A stretch of 64,000 nt of DNA from Ferruginibacter sp. (lineage in GTDB: Bacteria > Bacteroidota > Bacteroidia > Chitinophagales > Chitinophagaceae), in contig JAOQAK010000054.1 of assembly GCA_025963635.1 (NCBI GenBank), forward strand, positions 58,419 to 122,418. The letters are read 5' to 3'. The position numbers and the translations under genes are program-made. Positions 8,930-18,904 of this stretch are shown one piece after another (positions within the stretch are counted from its first letter, which is position 1; every line of letters begins with the position of its first letter). The notes under the pieces are model-generated. The model saw only the letters and a list, made by a program, of their open reading frames with translations, did no database searches and was not told where the DNA came from.

Positions 8930-9991
8930 CTTTCGGCTATAGAATTTGTAATAATCAACCTCTGTCCCTTCAGGACTACCGGCAAACCCAATTCCTTACC
9001 ATAGAATAACAAACATCAAATCATTTTCAGCGCAAACAGATAGTAATCATTTCGTATACCTTTGAAATCAGTACCGAAGGTATAAGTCAAGAATCAGGAA
9101 AATAGTCACCATTCCATCGGGTTGATTCTCCGGATAGATATAGATATGACTCAAAAACAATAAAAAGTCCCATCGAAGACAAATTATTTTGTCAAGTGTA
9201 GAATCCAAAAAAGAAATTAATAAATAGTTTCAAGTTGCATGCAGGACACAGGAGTTGCCCGAACTCAGGAAGGACGAGGAAAAAGTGTGACAAATTGCGT
9301 AGCGCAGCGAAGCACCTTAGGCATACCGCTTTTGTAATTCCCTTTAAAGATTGTGAAAGGAAAAATGCAATAGCGGTATGGTTTAGCGCATCTTTTTTAT
9401 CGGCGACTTACGAAGAGAGATCTTTAAACGGCATTGAATTCTATTCCAATGTTTACCCTGTTTTTAATTTAAATGATCGAGAACGTTATCATTAATATAG
9501 TAGTTCACGTTGCAAGTACTGGCAGTATTTGCAGCAATTTTTCTTCATCAAATTTTATTAATTGAATCCAAAATTAAAACTAACACAATGCAAAGTCTCA
9601 TAGCTGTACGTGGTGGAGTAAGGGCATTAATTATTCTTGCCGGGATCTCACTCACTTTCCTGCATAGATTTAAGTTGATAAATCCTTTGCATTAATAAAT
9701 ATGGTTTTCGAAAATTGCAGTGTTTCTTTATCCATTCATCATGCTATTGTATCCGTGCCCCAGTACCGGATACCAAACCAAAGTACAGGCAGTTGATACA
9801 CACGATGAGTTCCCCTGCGTAAATTTCCATCCTACAAAACGTACCAGATTTGTAAGATGGAAAGCCTTGCACTATATCTTTCTACCAGTTAATCAACATC
9901 GATGTGCAATTAATTACTACAACGTTCCAACAACTTGAAAGCCTATCCATCCGGCAGTTTTTTAGGATAGGTAAATACAACACCAACTTTA
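8930..9991. other. Intergenic region of about 1 kb
   Basis: No credible gene; open frames here are short and lack family features. A near-copy of the candidate LacI operator is at 9478-9491. A weak hairpin after the DUF4838 gene (CCTATCC at 9942-9948 with GGATAGG at 9965-9971) could terminate the minus-strand transcript, which would make the CBM9-nagA-nagB-nagP block a separate transcription unit with its promoter in this spacer. Confidence 0.4.
9478..9491. promoter_or_regulatory. Candidate LacI-type operator (near copy)
   Basis: CGAGAACGTTATCA differs at 2 of 14 positions from the perfect palindrome at 17210-17223 and keeps the central AACGTT typical of LacI-family sites. It is about 550 bases before the CBM9-nagAB-nagP block. 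The distance is large, so direct control of that block is only possible, not shown. Confidence 0.4.
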
Positions 9992-12052
9992 TCACAGAAG
10001 CGCCTTTAATTTCTGCATCGGGTTAAAATCCCGATTTACGTCATTGTATTTCACCCAGAAATACGGAACCACATGATCGTTTTTCAGTTCTTCTACATAA
10101 TTGTCCCGCTCGGTCCATGCATTCAAAGCTTGTTTTACCAGGCTGATCTGATTGCTGCTTAATTTTATTGTGCTGTTTTTCTTCGCTTCATTATTGTTCT
10201 TTTCTCCCGCTAAAGGATCTACTTCCTGGTTAACTTTTCCTCCACCCAAAACCGGAATTCCTAGTGAAATCAGTTCTTTGGTTTTTCGAACAGCGACTAC
10301 TGTTAGTTGCGTATATTTAAAACCTTTTTTAATAAAGTCTATTCTTTTTTTAATTGTTCCATTGTCAGCTACTTTTAACGCTTGTGCCAGGTCCTGGTCA
10401 CAGGCTATCAATAACTGGGGAGTATATAGTTCAAGGATACCGGTGTCTTCAATGTCTCCGGCGCTAACATCTTTACCTGCAGATGTGGCTGCTTTCCATG
10501 CTGCTTCCATTCTTTCATTGTATTGCCTGATATAACTCCCTGCTTTTCCAAAGCCCTTCTCATAAAAATCATCCAGTATTTTTTGTTGGTCAAGTGAAGT
10601 GTTCCATAACAATTTTCCCGCAACGTAATAGTTAATTCCATTGATGGCAAACTCGTCTCCCGATTGTGTTTGATAAAGATCGATCCCCATCTTATATAAC
10701 TCCTTGATATTCTCCGCGAAAAGACTCACTGCTACGCGGGGTAGTCCCGGCCAGGAGCCATTGATATAGTATTCATATATCCCCATCTTTTTTGAAGCAT
10801 TTTTCCATATCTGTATGTTTTTCATATTGGTTGCTTTCAATCCAGGATTTGCATGCATATATGCACTCCACAAAGTATACTGCGGAATAACCATGGGATT
10901 GAGCGTAATCTTTTTAGGCGGTAATTTATAATTGCCATAAGCAAAACAGACAATATATTTATCCGGAAATGATTTTTGTACGATCGCTGTTATTTGATTG
11001 ATATACGTATATATCCTATCAGTAATGGAAGATTTCGCGGAGGGTGGCTCGCCATTAAAAGCCGCATCTAAAGCCCTGCAATTTTCGCATTCACAATAAC
11101 CTCTACCATCATTCATTGACATATTAACGGCATCATAATCAGGATGCTCTTTGAAAAAATTTGCGGCCCATTCACCTGCAATTCTCACTACTTCCGGATT
11201 GCTTGTGCAGGGCTGGCTCCCGTGTTTATGGTCGTAATTAGGTCCTGGCACATCCCGCTTTCCATTTACCAGGGCATAATATTCAGGATGAGTCTTAGCG
11301 TATTTTTCCCCGGGAAAAGCATCTGCCAATGAATGCCCGCCAGAAATTTTTATTCCACCCCATTTATTTCTTTTTTCCCAAAGGAATACTTCTTCCTGGT
11401 GTTTTTCAGACAGGCCCATTACCAGTTCTCTTGCATGCATTTCCGTAGGACCGCTGGTGGCGCCCCAAAGTGCACCGCCCGGGCCCCTATCTCTCCACTT
11501 ATAATCCGGATGCTGGCTTTCATTTATTTCACCAATACGGATGGTTTTGTTTTTGGGCACTACTTCCCCTAATTCACCTGGCCAAAGCCAACGAACCCCA
11601 AGATGATCTTCCAAAAAACTATATACGGCAAATTGAGTTCCCATATCATCGTAGCCCAATATTATTAAATTACCATTTTGGGTTTGGATCTTAAATCCTT
11701 CTTTACCCATTGTTTTTGCTGAAATGTTTAAAGAATTTATTGCTTTGCTAAATCCAACGTATATATGTTTTCCACCTGTCGCATCATTCGCATTTTTTAT
11801 GGCCAGGTCTGCATCCGAAATCTTTTTAATGTACTGGCGCAATTCTTCCGCAGCAAAAAGGATTTCCCTGGATGCATTTTCATCTACTACGATATTTACA
11901 GCGGCAACAGCATTTTTAGCAATTAAAATATCTTCGCCATGAACTGAATGACAATCCAATAATAAAAAACTAATTATTAGTAAAGAAATTATCCGTATTG
12001 GCAGTACCTGCGCTTTTTTCATATGTTGTGCTTTTAACATAATCTTGTTCAT
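9992..12052 (-). CDS. DUF4838 domain protein, probable glycan-active enzyme
   Basis: 686 residues. A signal sequence (IISLLIISFLLLDCHSV; the Cys could be a lipoprotein site) comes after a basic start; Met11 (12022) is an equally possible start. Residues about 50-150 form an alpha/beta domain like the N-terminal domain of GH20, GH67 and GH84 enzymes (ASREILFAAEELRQYIKKIS, GTQFAVYSFLEDHLGVRWLWPGE). Residues about 215-480 are the DUF4838 region, with MSMNDGRGYCECENCRALD as hallmark and further on YEYYINGSWPGLPR. DUF4838 is thought to adopt a TIM-barrel glycosidase-like fold, but I know of no settled activity. It is the only glycosidase-like protein in the amino-sugar locus and directly follows susD, so it is the prime candidate for releasing the amino sugar. 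Confidence 0.8.
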   Translation of the reverse strand: MNKIMLKAQHMKKAQVLPIRIISLLIISFLLLDCHSVHGEDILIAKNAVAAVNIVVDENASREILFAAEELRQYIKKISDADLAIKNANDATGGKHIYVGFSKAINSLNISAKTMGKEGFKIQTQNGNLIILGYDDMGTQFAVYSFLEDHLGVRWLWPGELGEVVPKNKTIRIGEINESQHPDYKWRDRGPGGALWGATSGPTEMHARELVMGLSEKHQEEVFLWEKRNKWGGIKISGGHSLADAFPGEKYAKTHPEYYALVNGKRDVPGPNYDHKHGSQPCTSNPEVVRIAGEWAANFFKEHPDYDAVNMSMNDGRGYCECENCRALDAAFNGEPPSAKSSITDRIYTYINQITAIVQKSFPDKYIVCFAYGNYKLPPKKITLNPMVIPQYTLWSAYMHANPGLKATNMKNIQIWKNASKKMGIYEYYINGSWPGLPRVAVSLFAENIKELYKMGIDLYQTQSGDEFAINGINYYVAGKLLWNTSLDQQKILDDFYEKGFGKAGSYIRQYNERMEAAWKAATSAGKDVSAGDIEDTGILELYTPQLLIACDQDLAQALKVADNGTIKKRIDFIKKGFKYTQLTVVAVRKTKELISLGIPVLGGGKVNQEVDPLAGEKNNNEAKKNSTIKLSSNQISLVKQALNAWTERDNYVEELKNDHVVPYFWVKYNDVNRDFNPMQKLKALL

Positions 12053-12292
12053 TGTTGTTTATTAAAGTAATCGATTCCGGATTTCTAATTTTTGATAGCA
12101 TGGCACCCTACCCAATGATTTTGGACAAGAATTTTTCAGTAGCAGATTTATGAAGACTTATATATCAACAACAAAAAACAGGTGGACAATTTTTTGGTTA
12201 GTAACATTCAGATCCTTCGAATCCTTATCATTTACAGGGTTTACAGGGTATCCACTTCCAATAATTTAATGAACAGCCGTTGTTCGTAACGA

Positions 12293-13939
12293 TTAATAAT
12301 TGGGGTTTTGTTTTAGTGATGCGTCTTTATCAAGTTCAGATTGAGGTATTGGTGCAAGGTAATTTTTATCGAAAAAATCCCTGGTCTGAAAAGTTTGTAC
12401 AGTATATGTGTCGAGACCTGTTGTAGTATTTTTCGTAATAACGATTTTTTGTGCATCTACATTCAGTACCTGGGGTGCGATTTTCCAACGACGAACATCA
12501 AAATAACGATGTTCTTCAAATGCCAATTCTATTTCCCGCTCATGTTGCAGCCTCGTTAAAAGAGCAGCACCGCTTTCTGTAACCAGGGGCATATTCACGC
12601 TGGCCCTGCTCCTAACTTTGTTTATATATTCTCTGCAGGTAGTTTCATCTCCCAAAAAATATTTGGCTTCCGCATAATTAAGCAGTATTTCAGCATAACG
12701 AAAAAATGTCCAGGGCGTATTACCGCAATTTGCCGCGGAGGGATTGACAATTGATTCATCTACATATTTTCTCACATAATACCCTGTTACGGTTGCATTT
12801 TGCGGAGTAAGCGTGCCTTCCGGAGAATCTTTTCCTTTAGGAATAAAAGTTTCGACGGGGCGCCCTTTAAAAGGAGCACCATTGTACAGAATGGTTGCAT
12901 AAAAGCGCGGGTCACGATTTACATAAGGATTTTGCGGGTTATAAGAGGGATCATCCTTGGGGAGTTTTCCATTAACTGTTTCATATTGATCAATTAGATT
13001 TTGGAGCGGATCTACCTGGCCAAAACCATAATATCCATTCGGGAATAATACCTGTTCAAGTATCAAGGGAATTTCTTCGGCGTCAACAATATTATTGTAG
13101 GGCCTTGACCATATTATTTCCGAATTATAAAGTGCTTTATCTGAAAACAATGTTTTATAATCAGTATACAGCGCATACTGATTCAAATCAATAACAGCCT
13201 TTGCTACATCCGCCGCCTTTTGCCATTTACTGAGATCATTTGCAGGATTATTTAATGGACTCGCCGCATATAATAAAGCCCTTGACTTTACGGCCAACGC
13301 TGCTCCTTTTGTAATCCTGCCTTTGTCTTTAGCGCTATAGTTTAGCGGCAATAAGGTACTGGCTGCATCCAACTCGGCAACAATAAAACTCAAACATTCA
13401 TCATAGGTATTTCTTGGAATGGAAAAATCATCCGCTAAAGTGAATTGTTTTGTAATCAGGGGAACGCCTCCGTAAAAACTTATAAGCCGGAAATAGGAAT
13501 AAGCTCTTAACACCTTCATTTCACCAATCATCCTGTTTTTTAGCGCCGTATCAATAGTAGCACCATTTATATTTTCTAAAAAAACATTGCATTTGGATAT
13601 TACTTTATAATAGCTTTGATTTCCACCAGTGGTCCAGTAATCCAATGGGCCTAGTGAAGAAGGGCTAACGTTCCCCTTATTTATGATATCAAAATTGCTA
13701 TTATTCCTACAGGCCGCTTCATCACTGAGAACAGAAAGCGGCAGGCCTTGTGTAACATAAAACCCGGTGGGCATAATTCTATAAGTGTTATTTATAAATG
13801 TGCCAATCAATGCCGGATCCTGCCATACGGCAGCATCTGAATACTTATCCAATGGCTCCTGGTCCAGCACAGCTTTCTTGCAGGAAAAAATCAACACCAC
13901 CAGGAAAAGCAGCATTATCTTTTCTATTGAATATTTCAT
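12293..13939 (-). CDS. SusD/RagB-family glycan-binding outer-membrane lipoprotein
   Basis: About 548 residues from the start chosen here; a start 12 codons upstream (13975) is also open. I chose 13939 because it puts MKYSIEKIMLLFLVVLIFSCKK, an ideal lipoprotein signal, at the N-terminus. Helical TPR-like SusD features are seen: LDQEPLDKYSDAAVW after the Cys, EMKVLRAYSYFRLISFYGGVPLI, and the C-terminal EREIELAFEEHRYFDVRRW with PIPQSELDKD, the classic RagB/SusD tail. It works with the SusC just upstream as the lid that captures oligosaccharides at the cell surface. The gene pair is followed by DUF4838 and the nag genes, suggesting an amino-sugar-containing glycan. Confidence 0.9.
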   Translation of the reverse strand: MKYSIEKIMLLFLVVLIFSCKKAVLDQEPLDKYSDAAVWQDPALIGTFINNTYRIMPTGFYVTQGLPLSVLSDEAACRNNSNFDIINKGNVSPSSLGPLDYWTTGGNQSYYKVISKCNVFLENINGATIDTALKNRMIGEMKVLRAYSYFRLISFYGGVPLITKQFTLADDFSIPRNTYDECLSFIVAELDAASTLLPLNYSAKDKGRITKGAALAVKSRALLYAASPLNNPANDLSKWQKAADVAKAVIDLNQYALYTDYKTLFSDKALYNSEIIWSRPYNNIVDAEEIPLILEQVLFPNGYYGFGQVDPLQNLIDQYETVNGKLPKDDPSYNPQNPYVNRDPRFYATILYNGAPFKGRPVETFIPKGKDSPEGTLTPQNATVTGYYVRKYVDESIVNPSAANCGNTPWTFFRYAEILLNYAEAKYFLGDETTCREYINKVRSRASVNMPLVTESGAALLTRLQHEREIELAFEEHRYFDVRRWKIAPQVLNVDAQKIVITKNTTTGLDTYTVQTFQTRDFFDKNYLAPIPQSELDKDASLKQNPNY

Positions 13940-13985
13940 CGTTTTTCTATTTAATTTATTATGTATTAAACTCATAAACTTTTCT

Positions 13986-16900
13986 TTAAAAATTAAGGTT
14001 GATTCCTACGTTGTAAACTTTATTTTGTGGATAAAAATTACCGGTATTCTCGTTAGTCTCGGGATCGACAAACTTCATTTTATCTATTAAAAGAAGATTG
14101 TTCCCATTAACAAAAATCTTTAAGGAGTTGATTTTAAACTTAGTAAGTAAATTTTTAGAAAGATCATATCCAATTTCTAAAGTTTTTAATCTAATAAAAG
14201 AGGCATCTTTGAACCAGAAGTCCGAAGGAAATGAGCTTACCTGGTTTTGCGTTCCGGAAGTGGCTAAAATGGGATATTTTGAGGTCATACTACCAGGGGT
14301 GTACCTGTTATCGATCAATTCAGCATACGAATTTTGATCAAGCTTGGCATGAAGGTTAAAATTTTGCCATGCATTCGCCTGCCCTGCAAAATTGGCAAAT
14401 AGAGAAAAGTTTTTATAATTTAAAGACCAATTAAATCCGAATGTAATTTCAGGTGTATTGGTTTTGTCCATCCTTACCATATCCGCTGCTGAAATTTTGC
14501 CATCCCCATTCACATCTTCATACTTGAGATCGCCCACTACAGTGCCTGACAGAACCGGGCTCTTATTAATTTCATCCTGTGTTCTGAATATTCCAAGGCT
14601 TTTATAATATACAGCCGCTCCAATAACATGGCCCTCTGCTTTTTGCCACGATGGCACATTTGATGCTTCACTTATATCAATCACATTATTTTTTACATAG
14701 GCAACATTTGCGCCTATTCTGTAGGAAAATTTTCCGATAGTTTCCCTATGTGTCAATTGTAATTCAACACCTTTATTTTCGACGATACCAATATTTTCGT
14801 TAGGTAAAATCAGGCCTGTAAAAGAGGGAACGGCAAGATTGCGGGTGGCCAGAATATTAGATCTTCTTTGTTTAAAGACATCTATAGAGAAGCTTAATAA
14901 CCCCTTCCACAAACTACCATCAACGCCTATATTTGAGATTGTTGCAACTTCCCAGGTAACATTTGGGTTGGGGGCTACATTCGCAATTAATCCTTGTGTG
15001 GGGGCCGGGGTTTGTCCAAAATTATAACCCAACCTATTAAGCGTATACAAGGTAAGATACTGGAAAGGGGCAATTTGATCATTCCCAATTTTTCCATAAG
15101 ATCCTCTTAATTTCAAATCATCAATAAAACTGAAGTTATCCTCAATAAATTTTTCCTGGGAAATCCGCCAGGCTGCAGATAAGCCTGGAAAAAAACCATA
15201 TCTTTTCCCTTCAGGAAAACTTGCGGAACCATCATACCGGTAATTGAAATCCAATAAGTATTTATTCTTGAAACCATAGCTTACGCGTCCAAAAAAGTTT
15301 TTTCGACCTGTTGAAGAAGCCGTGCCATCGGTTTGTTGATTCAGTAAACTTCCTGCGAACAATTGATCGATTGAGGAAGAAATGAAATTATTTCTGTAAG
15401 CCAAAAAACTATTATTAGAACCACTCTGTTGCTCTACGGCAATAAAAGTGCTTATCCGATGATCATTCAACTGCTTTTCATATTTAATCCTAAGGTTCAC
15501 TAAAGTATTCCTGCCATTGCCATAGGATTGCGTGAGATTTGGCAGGGTGCCATTCTGAACAGGAATATAAGTATCTGTTATTTTATCATGATTGTACACC
15601 GTATACGGTAATGCCCAGGTTTTAGCTTCCGTATTACTATTATTATAAGCAAAATACCCATCAACTCCCAATCCGTCTACCCAGGGAATCTTAATATCGA
15701 AAGAAGCCTTTACCAAATTCTGTTGTACCCTGGTATTATTGTATCCGGCTGCTGCAGTAGCCATAATTGCCGGGTTGTTTGCATTCACACCTTGAGTAGG
15801 TAATCCATTTTCGTAAAAGGGTGGTATGTATGATAACTGGTATCTTAAAAAGGCGAAAATAGATGTGCTGGCTGGATAGGGAGCGTTACGAACATTGAGA
15901 CCGCTGTTAATGTCAAAGCCCACTTTTATAAATTTATTTATTTGGGCATCGAGGTTGGCACGAACAGAATATGTTTTATAATTATTGTTTCCGTTTTTAA
16001 ATATACCATCCTGGTTGGCGAAAGACCCTGAAACTAAATATTTAATATTTTCACTTCCTCCTCTTACACTTAAATTATGCCTGCTCTGTGTAGTAGTGCT
16101 TTTTAAAAGTTCATCATACCAATTGATATTAGGATAATTTACCGGGTCACTTCCGTCAGCAAATTTCCTGATTTCATCCTGTGTAAATCGGGGAGATGAG
16201 CCCGATTTCACTAACAGTTCATTTGTATAGGTTGCTAACGAAGCAGCATCAGCCATTTTGGGCAACCGGGTTGGTTGGCTTAGGCCCTGATTGAACGAAT
16301 AACTGATAATTGGCTTTCCGGTTATTCCTCTTTTAGTAGTAATAAGGATAACGCCATTTGCAGCTCTTGCACCATAAATTGAAGCAGATGCATCCTTCAA
16401 TACCGAAATTGATTCAATATCACCTGGATTAATCTGCTGCCAGCCGGGCGCATCCTGAACTCCGTCGACAACCACCAAAGGACTATTATTGCCAGTTGTA
16501 TTTCTTCCCCGAATTAAAATTTCAGCTTCATCCAATCCTGGTTCACCGGTACGATTTAAGGCAATGACTCCTGGCAGCATTCCAGCTATGGAATTAGAAA
16601 CGCTGATAGCAGGACTCATTTGCAATTCTTTACCGCTTACACTTGCAACCGAACCTGTAAGGGTGGCTTTCCGCTGTGTACCATATCCAACATTTACGAT
16701 AACCTCATTTAAAACGGCGGAGCTTCCCTGCAATATTACATCCATTGCAGCCTGATCTCCAACCGGCTTCTCCTGGGTTGCAAAGCCAACAGAAGTAAAA
16801 ACCAGCACATCACTGTTATCTGCCTTAATACTAAATTTTCCTTTGGCATTGGTTGTAACCCCCTTATTGGTTCCTTTTATAGTTACACTTGCATCTGCAA

Positions 16901-17051
16901 GTGGGGTACTGCCATTATTGTTGTAAACAGTTCCCTGAATTACTTTCAAACTTTGTGAAAAAATTTGACCGGGTGCCAAAAAAAGAATTAGTGTGCCAAT
17001 AATCAGAGTTGACAAGAACCCTTTTTTAAATGTAACGTTCATATCTATCAC
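13986..17051 (-). CDS. SusC/RagA-family TonB-dependent outer-membrane transporter
   Basis: 1021 residues, normal SusC length without an STN domain. After a signal peptide (FLSTLIIGTLILFLAPGQIFSQ) comes a carboxypeptidase-regulatory-like domain (about 38-120; GTVYNNNGSTPLADASVTIKG), then the plug with GYGTQRKATLTGSV and the signature DIESISVLKDASASIYG-ARAANGVILITTKRG (about 210-240), then a 22-strand barrel ending in NFYPQNKVYNVGINLNF with the terminal aromatic residue. Met4 is an alternative start. It imports oligosaccharides with its SusD partner using TonB energy. The lack of STN fits control by the LacI regulator rather than by a sigma/anti-sigma pair; a perfect palindrome lies about 160 bases upstream. 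Confidence 0.92.
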   Translation of the reverse strand: MIDMNVTFKKGFLSTLIIGTLILFLAPGQIFSQSLKVIQGTVYNNNGSTPLADASVTIKGTNKGVTTNAKGKFSIKADNSDVLVFTSVGFATQEKPVGDQAAMDVILQGSSAVLNEVIVNVGYGTQRKATLTGSVASVSGKELQMSPAISVSNSIAGMLPGVIALNRTGEPGLDEAEILIRGRNTTGNNSPLVVVDGVQDAPGWQQINPGDIESISVLKDASASIYGARAANGVILITTKRGITGKPIISYSFNQGLSQPTRLPKMADAASLATYTNELLVKSGSSPRFTQDEIRKFADGSDPVNYPNINWYDELLKSTTTQSRHNLSVRGGSENIKYLVSGSFANQDGIFKNGNNNYKTYSVRANLDAQINKFIKVGFDINSGLNVRNAPYPASTSIFAFLRYQLSYIPPFYENGLPTQGVNANNPAIMATAAAGYNNTRVQQNLVKASFDIKIPWVDGLGVDGYFAYNNSNTEAKTWALPYTVYNHDKITDTYIPVQNGTLPNLTQSYGNGRNTLVNLRIKYEKQLNDHRISTFIAVEQQSGSNNSFLAYRNNFISSSIDQLFAGSLLNQQTDGTASSTGRKNFFGRVSYGFKNKYLLDFNYRYDGSASFPEGKRYGFFPGLSAAWRISQEKFIEDNFSFIDDLKLRGSYGKIGNDQIAPFQYLTLYTLNRLGYNFGQTPAPTQGLIANVAPNPNVTWEVATISNIGVDGSLWKGLLSFSIDVFKQRRSNILATRNLAVPSFTGLILPNENIGIVENKGVELQLTHRETIGKFSYRIGANVAYVKNNVIDISEASNVPSWQKAEGHVIGAAVYYKSLGIFRTQDEINKSPVLSGTVVGDLKYEDVNGDGKISAADMVRMDKTNTPEITFGFNWSLNYKNFSLFANFAGQANAWQNFNLHAKLDQNSYAELIDNRYTPGSMTSKYPILATSGTQNQVSSFPSDFWFKDASFIRLKTLEIGYDLSKNLLTKFKINSLKIFVNGNNLLLIDKMKFVDPETNENTGNFYPQNKVYNVGINLNF

Positions 17052-17209
17052 GGTTTGGGTTTATTAATTTTAGTAACAGTTGATTATTGATGTGCAATTG
17101 TGGAAATAAGAAGCTTCAATATTCATCATTGCAATTCGAAGGTCCTAAGGGTACTGTAGCAAGTTATGTATTCCGATGGCTAAAAAACTAAATATTACGA
17201 ATTAATTAA

Positions 17210-17223
17210 CGATAACGTTATCG
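17210..17223. promoter_or_regulatory. Perfect palindromic LacI-family operator
   Basis: CGATAACGTTATCG is a perfect 14-bp palindrome with a central CG step, the standard form of LacI/GalR-family operators. It lies 159 bases upstream of susC and between that gene and the lacI-type gene. Three near copies (9478, 26281, 39502) lie upstream of other glycan genes or remnants. The regulator at 17876-18904 is the obvious candidate to bind it. Confidence 0.65.
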
Positions 17224-17710
17224 GACATTTTAAGTGCAATTATCCGGTACTAACTTGTTAATTCCAGGAATTTATAAGCCGCCTGTCAGTATTGTGATTT
17301 TTTTTTATACAAATGAGCATCCATACAAAACCACTGCAGGCAACGCATTGGGATTGAAACAGGTATTAACGCGAGGATATAATTAATAATTATATTTATC
17401 GATTTACTGGAACGACAAATAATGAATGTTTAAAGATTAGCACAGCGCCCCGCTATGATTTGCATAGGGTAAAAGATGAAAAATTATATAGAGGTAGGAT
17501 GAAAAGTAAAATGGCCAGCGATCCTGGCAAGTGTTCAAACATGTCCTCTTGTAAACAAAAGAAAATGAAAAAAGAGGTTTAAGAATCAATTTAGCAGAAC
17601 GTTGTTTTTACATGCAGGAAGGGGAAGTAATAAAAATATCAACCCCGTATTGCAATCAAAATCGCAGGGTAAAAATTTGACAATTTAGTCTGGTTTTTTT
17701 GGGCGCTCTA

Positions 17711-17854
17711 AGAATCTGTTTAAAAATGGTTTTAGCATTTCCCATGTATAATTTTAATTGCCACGAATGCACGAATTGGTACGAATAGAGCCTTTTTTAT
17801 ACAAAAAAATTAGTGAGCATTCATGGCATAAATAAAAAAACTTAAACAGCTTCT
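17711..17854. repeat. MITE-like hairpin repeat, copy 1
   Basis: The ends AGAATCTGTTTAA (17711-17723) and TTAAACAGCTTCT (17842-17854) are inverted repeats with 12 of 13 matches. The inside is also self-complementary (GCCACGAATGCACGAA near 17760 against AGTGAGCATTCATGGC near 17812), so the whole 144-base unit could fold. A second copy with the same ends is at 54311-54460. It has no coding capacity. Confidence 0.6.
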
Positions 17855-17875
17855 AAGTGATTGAAGAAAAGCTAA

Positions 17876-18904
17876 TTATGCTATAAAGTGTCTGTTCGTG
17901 GATTCCCTGACTATTAACCTCCCTGGTATGATTACCTCTTCAAAAATGAAATTTTTCTTTAGAATATGCTTTATGAGCAGTTCACAGCTTTTCCTGCCAA
18001 TTTCAAGAGCAGGCTCAGCAATGGTTGTAAGCGCCGGGGAGATAATAGTCGACATTGGGTCATTTGTAAACCCGACAACTCCAAAGTCCTTTCCAATTGC
18101 AATCTTATTTGTTTTTAAAACTAGCATGGCTCCAATTGCCTTGCGATCATTTACAGCAAAAATAGCATCAGGCCGTTCGTCTAAATTCAACAGTTGACGT
18201 GTATCTTCCTCACCATGTACCTGTGAAAATCCGGAATGAATAATCCATTCTTCCCGGATCGGGAGATCGTTTTTTTTCAGCGTCCCTAAATAACCCTGCA
18301 ATCTTCTTTCAGTAAAGATCAATCCTTTAGGACCGGCAATATGAGCGATTTTTTTATACCCGTTTTCAATCAGGTGTTCTACGGCTTCAATCGCTCCGTA
18401 AAAATCATCCTGCATTACTTTCGATGTTTTAATTTTATTGGCTACCCGATCAAAAAAAACAACAGGAATGCCCTGGTCAATTATTTTTTGAAAGTGTTCA
18501 CAGGAATCAGAATCAGAAGATATAGTCACCATTAGTCCATCCAGGTTTGAAATAGACAAATCCTGAATGATTGACAATTCTCTTTCGGGAGAATCGTTGC
18601 TGATAAATAAAATAATATTGTAACCCTTGCTAAATGCAACTTCCTGTATTCCAGTTATAACAGTGGAGAAATAATAGTTGGTTATAAATGGTATGACGAT
18701 CCCTATGTTGTGACTGCTTCCCTTGGCTAATCCTATGGCATTGTAATTAGGCTTGTAGTTCATTTGGGCGGCGGCTTCCATCACCTTTGTCCTTGTCTCC
18801 TGGTTAACATCATAGGTATCTCTTAAAGCTCTCGAAACGGTAGAAACAGAAATTTTCAAAACTTTTGCAATATCCTTGATTGTAACAAAGCGATGTTTAG
18901 GCAT
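17876..18904 (-). CDS. LacI-family transcriptional regulator
   Basis: 342 residues. An N-terminal LacI helix-turn-helix (VTIKDIAKVLKISVSTVSRAL, residues about 6-27) is followed by the hinge helix (NYKPNYNAIGLAKG) and a periplasmic-binding-protein-like effector domain (NIGIVIPFITNYYFSTVITG; DGLMVTISSD; PDAIFAVNDRKAIGAM; GVVGFTNDP). It binds palindromic operators and releases or grips DNA when a sugar ligand binds. It is encoded directly upstream of, and in the same direction as, the SusC/SusD/DUF4838 genes, so it probably controls the amino-sugar locus through CGATAACGTTATCG. The ligand cannot be told from sequence; an amino sugar or its phosphate is the first guess. Confidence 0.9.
   Translation of the reverse strand: MPKHRFVTIKDIAKVLKISVSTVSRALRDTYDVNQETRTKVMEAAAQMNYKPNYNAIGLAKGSSHNIGIVIPFITNYYFSTVITGIQEVAFSKGYNIILFISNDSPERELSIIQDLSISNLDGLMVTISSDSDSCEHFQKIIDQGIPVVFFDRVANKIKTSKVMQDDFYGAIEAVEHLIENGYKKIAHIAGPKGLIFTERRLQGYLGTLKKNDLPIREEWIIHSGFSQVHGEEDTRQLLNLDERPDAIFAVNDRKAIGAMLVLKTNKIAIGKDFGVVGFTNDPMSTIISPALTTIAEPALEIGRKSCELLIKHILKKNFIFEEVIIPGRLIVRESTNRHFIA

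Larger units (their letters stand above)
17052..17875. other. lacI-susC intergenic region with operator and hairpin repeat
   Basis: No gene. It holds the perfect 14-bp palindrome (17210-17223) and a MITE-like inverted-repeat element (17711-17854). The remaining sequence is AT-rich; the susC promoter must lie between the palindrome and 17051, but I cannot define its boxes. Confidence 0.55.

Noticed and set aside
9235..9938. Three plus-strand frames in the 1-kb spacer before the CBM9-like gene
   Set aside because: Short, no family features, no conserved start context; likely chance frames.
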